DNA of 64,000 bases, taken from assembly GCA_019137255.1 (NCBI GenBank), contig WPDH01000159.1, positions 124,001 through 188,000 on the forward strand, in the 5' to 3' direction. The stretch is from Corinectria fuckeliana. Taxonomy: Eukaryota > Ascomycota > Sordariomycetes > Hypocreales > Nectriaceae. This document shows, piece by piece, positions 56,175 to 64,000 of this stretch. Each line of letters opens with the position of its first letter. Position 1 is the first letter of the stretch. The notes below the pieces were generated by a model. The model was not told the origin of the DNA and searched no databases. It saw only the letters and a list, made by a program, of their open reading frames with translations. A program made the translations under genes and the position numbers.

Positions 56175-57179
56175 ATGAAGAACCTTTTTGCCGTTGCTGC
56201 TTCTTTCCTCGCTCTGGCATGCTCTGCCGTGGATCCAGACGCGGTCTACAATGGGGGACTGAGCACGGGCAAGGACAATATCAAGTTGCGCATAGCCAAC
56301 GGAGGCGCCGGTCAGAGTGGTTTGATCAAAGGTAGCTTACAGACGGTGCGGTCACAGAGAAGCTCCTCCCGACTAATTCGCCTTTAGAGCTCGCCGATGC
56401 CTACATCAAACAGCAGGTAAAGGACGATGAAGACCCATTCCAGGTAGCTTGGTATAAGAGCGACACCACCTACACCATTCAATATCTCCAAAGTGGTGAA
56501 GTCGACGTGGGTATCACTTACAACGAGGCGGCTGAGAAAATCGCCATCGACCAAGGCATTGCAAAGTCCCCCAGCTACTATGCCTTCCGCGACCACTTTC
56601 TCCTCGTCGGTCCTCCCTCCAACCCTGCAAACCTGTCCAAGTCGGACGACATCTCGTCGCTATTTTCCGCCCTCCGTGAGGCTGCTGAGGGCGAGGCGAC
56701 CGAGCCTGCCGTACGGTTCTTGAGCCGCTACGACAAGTCCGCCACCAACATCAAGGAGACACTTCTTTGGGCTGGAATCGGACAGGTATGTTGACACACT
56801 CATAACAGGGATTGTGTCTTATTAACTCCGCTCCTAGGTCCCGTGGGCCACTGCCTACTCCACGTGGTACCACCAATTCATCGCCTTCCCCATCCAGGCT
56901 CTTACGGCGGCCATCAAGCTCGAGGAGTACACCATCACCGACCGCGGAACCATCCTCTCGTTGGACGAGGAGCTGCGAAACCAGACTGTCGTCTACAAGG
57001 CTGGCTCCGACAAGGCCAACGATCCTCTGCTGAACCCTGGCCATCTGCTGATCGGAAAGAAGGCGCCCAACGCTGACGAGGCTGCCCAGTTCGCCAAGTG
57101 GCTCGTTAGTAAGACGGGTCAGGCTGTGGTGACAGGCTTCAAGAAGGACGGAGAGCAGCTTTATAGTGGAGCTCCTTAG
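56175..57179 (+). CDS. Secreted TupA-like (tungstate/molybdate-type) solute-binding protein
   Basis: Three exons, 56175-56331, 56388-56785 and 56838-57179, give 298 residues. Introns are 56 and 52 bases and phases fit. I chose the ATG at 56175 because it starts an ideal signal peptide (MKNLFAVAASFLALACSAV). In-frame ATGs at 56166 and 56136 are alternatives. The mature part follows the PBP type-2 fold of bacterial TupA-like proteins: RIANGGAGQSGLIKELADAY, TIQYLQSGEVDVGITYNEAA, then HFLLVGPPSNPANL, and a C-terminal LLIGKK with AQFAKWL. Bacterial relatives bind tungstate or molybdate for an ABC importer. Fungi lack such importers, so the ligand and role here are unknown. Fungal homologues are probably an old acquisition from bacteria (inference). 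Confidence 0.85.
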
Positions 57180-57318
57180 AGAGTTGGTTGTTTCTGGGCG
57201 ACGGTGATGATTGTTTTTTTGAATGAGGTTTATGTGTATATGCGGGAAACTCTGGAGCACATAGATCCAAGCTATTACCCGGTGATGTTTCTACGAGTCC
57301 AAAATGCACTACCCTATA

Positions 57319-59164
57319 GGGTGGGGACCCGGCATCCCGCGCGCACTTGTATCCCGCGCAGCAGACCATGTTTTTAATCAGACTTTAAGGCTGTATTTCT
57401 TAACGAATATAATAGAAAATAACTAGCTAAGACTAGAATATGTTTATTATACTATCTATAGTTAAACTGCCTACTTCTTTAGAGATTTCTTCTACTAGGG
57501 CGGGCAGAATATGCTTTTTTTCCCTCTTTTTCTTTATAGTCTTACTTCTAGCTTTTATAATCTCTATATATATTAGAAAAGTAATAATTAGGTTAAATTT
57601 AACTATCTTTCTTTTTATAACTTTTTATAATCTTATTTAGTCTTCTAAATATATAATTTTATATCTTAATTTAATAATTTTTATAGTCTAATAATTAAGT
57701 ATATTACTAGCTTTTCTTCTTATCTTTTAGATAGTATAATTAAAGCTACTAAGATCACTTTATAGTAAATTAAGCTAGCTTATAAGCTTACTTTTATTTC
57801 TTAGTATATAAGAAATACTATCTTATATAATCTTTTAATACTTTAAGGTATAAGATGTTATTTCTGCCTATAGTGCTTAATTAGTAATTATAATATATAC
57901 TAATAGCTTTTTTATATTAACTAGCTATATTTCTACTTTAGAAAAACTACCTTAGAGGTTTCTCTTAGTTATATCTTTCTCTAAAGCTATTTTATAATAC
58001 TCTAGAAAGTATTATTTTAAAATAAGAGCTATTAATATAAAAGAGGAATACTAGTATATATAATATTTAAAAGTATACTTAATTAGGCTAAATATACTTA
58101 TATTAAGTAGCTATATAATATATAAGCTATAAGAAGATAAATAGATAACTTAAATTTAATAAAATAATACTTAAAATTAGAATTAGATAGAGATATAACT
58201 AGTAAAGCTATTAAGAATTAAGATCTACTATTAAGTTAGGTTTTCTAGCTTTATTTTCTTAATAAAAACCTCTTTTAACTACTTTTTATATACTAAGATA
58301 GTTATAAAGCCTAACTTTATATAGTTATATTTCTAAGAGAGAAAATTAGTATTAAACTACTACTCTTAAAGGTTAATTTCTAAGAAGACTATATAGAGAG
58401 TAAGATACTATCTTATAATACTTTCTGCTTTTAAGACTAAAACCTAAGTATAATAATTATTTTTTATAATAACTACTTAGTAAGTAAGACTTAAGCTAAT
58501 AACTTTTCTAGCTTTTATTATACTCTTAGTAAGACTATATTTATCTAAATTATAAATATAACTAGGCCTAATAAACTTCTTATATATTTACTATACTAAT
58601 ATAATATACTATAATTAGATTACTTTAAGAGTAGTACTTTTTAAATAAGTAGCTTTAAGAGATATAAAGGTTTTTAATTTAACTTTTATATTATATTAAA
58701 GAAAGTATAAGACCTAGTAATACCTAATAAGATTATTAATATATTTAGGGTTACTAATTTCTTATATAATAGTATATAAATTATACCTTAAGAGAGCCTA
58801 TCTAGTAATTTCTTCTTTTATAATCTAATTAACTAATAGCTTCTTTTAAATTAGTAATAGTCTTTAGGCCTTCTTATGCTTTTACTTTCTGTTTTTAATA
58901 TTATTTTTTTAACCTTAAAGTATAAACTTAAAAATATAATACTATATGCTAAGAGTGTGAATTTTCTTACTATTTGCAGCCTTAATAAGGATTTCAGCTA
59001 TAACCTTATCACAGCTAGGCGTGTAAGAAGCTATAGTTAAAGTCTGGTTAAAATTAGGTTCTAATTGATGATGTTATGATTAAGTGTTGTGAAGGGTATT
59101 ACATTTACGCGTCGCGATTTAGTGCGCGGGATACAGGTGCGCGCGGGATGCCGGGTCCCCACTC
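57319..59164 (-). mobile_element. RIP-degraded Fot1/pogo-type DNA transposon
   Basis: A 1,846-bp element with 42-bp terminal inverted repeats (57319-57360 and 59123-59164) that start GRGTGGGGACCCGGCATCCC and differ at two positions. It is flanked by TA at 57317-57318 and 59165-59166. TA duplication, size and TIR length fit the Fot1/pogo branch of Tc1/mariner. The interior is AT-rich with no intact frame. On the minus strand near 58,560-58,500 it translates to IYNLDKYSLTKSIIKARKV, which I read as a decayed form of the IYNxDE segment of pogo transposases (first catalytic Asp region). It lies between the TupA-like gene and the zinc-cluster factor. Confidence 0.8.
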
Positions 59165-59375
59165 TACCTCTAGTTATCCCCGGACTGGGTCATGCCGTTT
59201 TCGGCAGGAGGCACCGACCCCGCACTACTGAGTACGGAAATGATTGCCGCGGGCGGTAGCTCCGGTGTTCCACTTCGTCCGAACTTCGCCGACTCCTGCT
59301 CAAACCCTTCATTCACTCCCTGTAGTTGATGCTGCCCCTGGTGATGATATCCAGACTCGCTCGCTGTACCGGAAG

Positions 59376-61457
59376 ATGCCCTCACTGAAGAACCCTTGCA
59401 CGGAATGCAAAGGTACGCCCAATCACCTCCTCGGTACTTACCCGGAGGCTGCCGGCTTACTAACCTCGGCATTTGCCCACTCCAGGAAAACACCTGAAAT
59501 GTACGTCCGAGGTCGCGGCGAAGCTAAGGTAGTACCGGAAATGGCTGACATGCTCTGTCTGTTGAATGGACGGCGTAGGCGACGAAGATGCTTTTCCGTG
59601 CGGTCGATGTAGCAGCAAGGGGTTGCAATGCGTTCGCCCAGGGAGAAAACGGCCGTTTCGGCATGGCTCATCAGCCAAGTACGATGCTCAATTTCCCAAC
59701 ACTCAAAGCTGGGTGAACAGCAATGCTAGAGAGTGTAAGTTGGCGTCGAAAGCAATCCAAGCCAGGCTAACTGTCGTCAGTTCGTCTACATACGACCCCT
59801 GGGGGCCCAGCTCAAAGGATTGCTCCCGAGATCGAGGCTAGTGTTGGCAAAGCTGGAAGAGACAAAACCCAGATTGGTAACGAGCGACCATCTGGGACGA
59901 AGTCTCCTCAAGTCGCGGAAACTCCACCAACTCCTAGTAGTGCCGTTGCTCTCGCCTCCTCGGCATCAGAAGGTGCCGACGTATCAGTAGCCTCACCGAT
60001 GGTTCTGGAACACTCTCTGCCTGGTAATACAGCTAACTACCCCAATAGAGCCTCCCCGGTTCTGCCGGTGCTGTCACAAAGGGGTGCTTCCTGGGGCGGC
60101 TTGCTAAACGAATTCCAACCAAAGGTAGACGATGATCAAGCCTTGCAGGTCATCCAAGAGGCGTGTCTGTTGAGGTACTATGTCAACGAGCTCGCTCATT
60201 GGGTAGGACTCTTTTATCTCCGGTACATGGCCGTTAGTGCCTTTGCTTACCATTCAAGTTTGACGTCTGCGACCCCCGGAGTCGCTTTCAGCTTCTGGTC
60301 CCGGAACGAGCAAGGCGATACCCGCCCTTGCGCTTTGCAATTTTTGCTGTTTCGGCGCGCCATATCTGCCGTCTTCCAGAGCTGAAAACTCCAGAGGGAA
60401 TCGTTTACCACGGTCAACTGCTCCCAAATTTGACTCCGGACACGGCCGTCGAGTACATGCTGAAATGCATCCCGGTCCTCAAAGAGTTTCACGAAATTCG
60501 AGACGAGGAAACCCGGGAATTAATCGTGACGACAGCGGTCATTCTGCGCCAGTTTGAGGAACTGGACGACGACGAAGACGACGACGGCAATTCGGGCGCC
60601 GCCGATGGCGCTGATAACAGCACTCGCATCTACGGCCGGGTCAACTTTCTTGCCATTCTCAACACGGTGCTTCGAAGCTCCAACTCGCGAGATCTTGTCA
60701 AGCGGTTGGACCTTTTGAATGCTTCGTATTGGATTGCTCTACGGCAAGAGGTGTATTTCGCCTTGAGGAAAGGATACTCTCCGCAGATGGTGGAGCCCCC
60801 GGTGGAGTGGGGTGATATCTCGCCGGAGAACAAGCTGGTTCTCCACACGAACCAGGTGGCCAAGTGGCACTTTGAAGATAGATCCGAAGCTGAATGGCGT
60901 GAGCTGCCGTGTTCCGCATTGACTCGTCAATGTCTTGACAGCTGATGATTCCTCAGGACGGCTGAAGGAGCAGGAAGAGTACCTGGACCAGCACGTTGCT
61001 ATCCAGCTCTCACCAATTCTATTTCGGGCTCCCGACAGAACAAAGGGTGAAGTATTCCCAGCTATCTGGTACGCGTCAACAATGGCGCTCACCGGTATCC
61101 AACACCTCATGGTGGCAAAGATGATATTGATCGCCGAATCGCCACTCCTCGGGTACGTTCTCACGACCATACTTCTTCGGGCTATTGCTGATTTGAAGTA
61201 GGAGGGTTGACACAGACGTTCGTCTAGCATTTCGTGAAGCAGAGGGAAAAGTCCGTTCACTTGTTCTTGAGGTTTGCGGCATCGCCTTGCAGCATCCTGC
61301 AACGCCACCGGCTATGGTCAATGCAGCTCTGGCAATACAGCTGTACGGCAGTTATTTTACTGACCAGTGGGAACGTGAGGCTCTGAAGGGGATTGTGCAA
61401 AGGTTCAAGGATAAACGCGCCTGGCCGGTGCCCAAAGCTTTGCAACTGTTCAAATAG
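59376..61457 (+). CDS. Zn(II)2Cys6 zinc-cluster transcription factor
   Basis: Seven exons are inferred: 59376-59412, 59486-59500, 59579-59734, 59781-60202, 60259-60898, 60957-61152 and 61202-61457. They encode 573 residues with every phase preserved. The N-terminal cluster has the canonical C8-x2-C11-x6-C18-x6-C25-x2-C28-x6-C35 spacing. It forms only if the 15-base exon 2 is used and the Cys18 codon is split across introns 2/3. A basic RPGRKRP linker follows. The C-terminal half matches the fungal-specific factor domain of the Fungal_trans_2 type: ELAHWFDVCDP, FAVSARHICRLPE, KGEVFPAIWYAS, GIQHLMVAKMIL. It is a predicted nuclear DNA-binding activator. It lies 690 bases upstream of a dehydrogenase on the same strand, a possible target. 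Confidence 0.82.
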
Positions 61458-62144
61458 TAGAGCCAGCCAGCGGTCGCTTGGGAGGGTCAGATACCCAATT
61501 CTGTAACTTTTGTCGCTGAAATTTCTCTGAGATGTACAGGGGTAACCTAGAAAACGGACAGTTGAGGGTGTTATGTTCCCTACCAAAATTCGACTGCTTT
61601 ATCTATGATCTTCGACAGCATCCCCAACCACATCCTACCAACCAGAACCTCGCCATCAAGGCAAAGCTGACTGCAGCCCCTCAATTAAAACAGGATTCTT
61701 CTGCAAGTTGTTCGAAACTTGCCACGGTGAATAACCGATGTCTAAGATTTACAGGAGTTCTCTCCGGAGGCAGCTACTATATTGGGCTAGCCTGTCCCCT
61801 CAAGGTGCTCCCCGCATTTTACAACACTCCCATCCAGGCAGCTATCGCCGATAACTGACGATAAACAGCTTGGCGACGATCTTTCCATGAGCCATGGAGA
61901 CTATCCGAATCAGGCAATTTTGTTGATTCGCAGGTCATCCGCCTCTCCCTAATATTGCAGGCACCGCCGGTACGTGACCGTCGAACCAGAGAAACTTTGT
62001 AATGATCAGTTCTGGGAAAGAAAAGGAGACGGCTCCATGGATTGCAAAGACACTCTCGTCTCTGTAGGTATAAGAACCGTCTTCCCTTCCCTCGAAAGAC
62101 TTGAAAGTCTTTCATCACCACTGAAGTCTTTCTCCTCAGTTACT
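61458..62144. other. Intergenic region between the zinc-cluster factor and the dehydrogenase
   Basis: 690 bases with no gene. It holds the terminator of the regulator and the promoter of the dehydrogenase. The pyrimidine-rich segment with repeated GAAAGACTTGAAAGTCTTTC-like symmetry at about 62,094-62,115 is an inverted repeat close to the start codon and could be a regulator site (inference). Confidence 0.4.
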
Positions 62145-63308
62145 ATGCCTCAGCCACTCAACATCGCTGTCGTCGGCCTCGGTCGTATGGTAGGTACTCT
62201 TGTTTCTGTTCTGAGAGACGAAACTGACCAAGATACGATAGGGAAAGCGCCATGTTCACACCTTGCTTTACCGAGCTCCCCATGCTCGAGTAGTCGCCGT
62301 ATGCAGCTCTTTGGATCAGGAGGTCAAATGGGCCGAAGAGAACCCCGAGTATAAGAACTTTGGGATCTCGGTCTACAGCAACTATGAGGACATGTTGAAC
62401 CATCCCGGACTCCAAGCTGTTTGGGTGTCAACCAGCACCGATGTCCACGCTAGTCAGTCCCTGCTTGCTATCGCCAAACATCTTCACGTCTTGTGCGAAA
62501 AGCCGTTGAGTACGGACATGGCAGAGGTATGGACCCCCACTGTTGCGTTCTTCAAAACCAACGCTAACTCTTCCCGAAACAGGCACAGTCTGTGGTTGAC
62601 GCTGCCAAGCAGAAGCCTAACCTGAAGGTCATGGCTGGCTTCTCCCGCCGCTTCGACGCCTCCTACCGTGACGCTGCCGACAAGATCTTGAACAACAAGG
62701 CTATCGGCGAGCCGTTCATGGTGCGATCCAACACCTGTGATCTTCGCGACGAAACTGGATTCTTTGTTCGATATGCCGCTCGAAATGGTGGCATTTTTGT
62801 TGATTGTGCTATCCACGACATCGATTTGTCACTCTGGTACTTGGGCAACCCCTTACCCAAGGCCTGCTGGGCAGCCGGCACCCTTCAACACCACCCGGAG
62901 CTGAAGGCGCTGAACGACGTTGACAACGCTGTTGGCGTCGTCGAGTTCTGGGGCGGAAAGATTGCCTACTTCTACTGCTCTCGGACGCAAGCCCACGGCC
63001 ACGACGTGTGCACCGAGATCATGGGCAAGACCGGCAAGGTCATGGTCAACGTCATCCCCAAGGCCAACAACGTCGTCGTCGCGGACAAGCTGGGGATGCG
63101 CCATGAGGTCCAGCCCGAGTACTGGCAGAGATTCGAGGACGCCTTTGCCCTAGAGGCTAATGAGTTCACAGACAGCGTGCTCAACGACAAGCCCGTGCCG
63201 CTTCCCATGGAGGGCGGGTTGATGGTTATGCACATTGGGAGAGCTCTCCAACAGGCTCTTCTGACTGGTGAAGTCGTAAAGTTTACCGAGAAAGGTGAGC
63301 TACTTTGA
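62145..63308 (+). CDS. Gfo/Idh/MocA-family oxidoreductase, myo-inositol 2-dehydrogenase-like
   Basis: Three exons, 62145-62189, 62242-62526 and 62583-63308, encode 351 residues. Introns are 52 and 56 bases, both at phase 0. The first intron splits the nucleotide-binding motif; splicing restores VVGLGRMGKRH (residues 10-19). The catalytic motif EKPLS has Lys102. The sugar-binding pair Asp184 and His188 lies in GGIFVDCAIHDIDL, with the same spacing as in bacterial inositol dehydrogenase IolG. GFSRRFDASY is another inositol-dehydrogenase-type signature. The enzyme probably oxidises inositol or a similar cyclic or sugar polyol with NAD in the cytosol. A splice variant replacing the last five residues (donor at 63,294) is possible but less likely. 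Confidence 0.87.
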
Positions 63309-64000
63309 AACGGTTTTAGAGTTATGTATTAGGCCACCGATGCTAGCTCAATCAACACATCAAAACATTGCTTTTATAGCTGCTCGCAGACTGACAGGTG
63401 GATGATTAACCAAGATGGCTCAATACGTCATGGTCTGCTCGGCCCGGAAGATGAAGACAGCTCGATTGCATTGCGTGTTCTCGACTCTCTCAGTAAGCGG
63501 GTGAAGGTGAACTGGCAAGGGAACGCAGCCGTCCCCAATGGCGAAGCTTAAGACCTGGAGCTGTGGTAGACCCAAGTTATTTGCTAGGAAGTTCTACCCA
63601 ACTATTATCGACGTCCAGCTCCTTCTCTTGCTGGTTTACCTTCGTCTTGCGAGAGGCTCCCATGAACGATTACAATCCCAGGAATTGCCATTGATGCTGT
63701 CCTCGGCCGCCAAATCGAATTCTCCGCATCGGCACTTGGTGAACCGCTTACCCCCAATGATGATTATATTGGTCCGGTTATATCGAGAAATCCCCGGGCG
63801 TGGGCTCAGTCCGCAATCGATACAGAAGCGTGAAGAAGGTTCGCTGCCCCGATTCCTCCGCTTCCCTTCCGCATGTTGTAGGCGAAGTGGGAGGCTCTTC
63901 TGAGACGTAAACAATCGTAGCAATCCGTAGAGGTCGATTTCAAGTGTGAGGGGGACTTGCTCAGCCGCTAGCAAATCGTCAATTGTAACGGGTACTATGC
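63309..64000 (+). other. Coding-like fragment of unknown identity downstream of the dehydrogenase
   Basis: One + strand frame reads WMINQDGSIRHGLLGPEDED at about 63,401-63,460 and continues for 50 residues to a stop near 63,550. A later segment (about 63,690-63,832) reads AIDAVLGRQIEFSASALGEP and ends with RNPRAWAQSAIDTEA before a stop. The composition looks protein-like, but I recognise no family. The pieces could be exons of an unmodelled gene or a relic. The rest of the stretch shows nothing. Confidence 0.25.

Overview
The window is nuclear DNA of a filamentous ascomycete, most likely a Sordariomycete. Genes have short introns of 46-78 bases with GT-AG ends and CTRAY-type branch sites, and the protein families are typical of Pezizomycotina: a C6 zinc-cluster regulator, a PhiA-like wall protein, a ferric reductase and a sugar porter. 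GC-balanced gene islands alternate with very AT-rich, TpA-saturated blocks whose decayed transposons show C-to-T and G-to-A changes. This is the signature of repeat-induced point mutation (RIP). I cannot name the species.

Left island (1-14.7 kb): a Ufd1-like protein cut by the window edge, an F-box-like cysteine-rich protein with a 7-base exon, an Ara2-type aldo/keto reductase, a small inverted-repeat element, the SWR1 subunit Arp6, and a zinc-free MDR oxidoreductase. A 2.67-kb TIR transposon with an 8-bp target duplication follows (14,720-17,386). Then comes 4 kb of gene-free, microsatellite-rich DNA that leads into a hexose transporter (21.6-23.4 kb). The transporter converges on a seven-exon ferric reductase, which is followed by a PhiA-like wall protein and a conserved fungal protein of unknown function.

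From 31,885 to 51,055 lies one nested retrotransposon complex. The outer element is Ty3/Gypsy, has 135-bp LTRs and is flanked by AGGCC. It was entered by a second, antisense Gypsy element (205-bp LTRs, duplication GAAAG) and by a 647-bp TRIM-like element (146-bp LTRs, duplication GAATT). Its 3' half plus LTR is also tandemly duplicated. Insertion order and RIP history can be read directly from the sequence.

Right island (51-64 kb): a flavin-reductase-like protein between two copies of the same small inverted-repeat element, a degenerate protein kinase relic, a doubtful membrane-anchored ORF, a secreted TupA-like solute-binding protein, a RIP-mutated Fot1/pogo-type transposon (TA duplication, 42-bp GC-rich TIRs), a seven-exon C6 zinc-cluster factor, and a Gfo/Idh/MocA dehydrogenase that the factor may regulate. 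Apart from that last suggestion, the genes look like ordinary neighbours and not a functional cluster. The most interesting material is the transposon architecture. Intron boundaries and transposon limits were read by eye.
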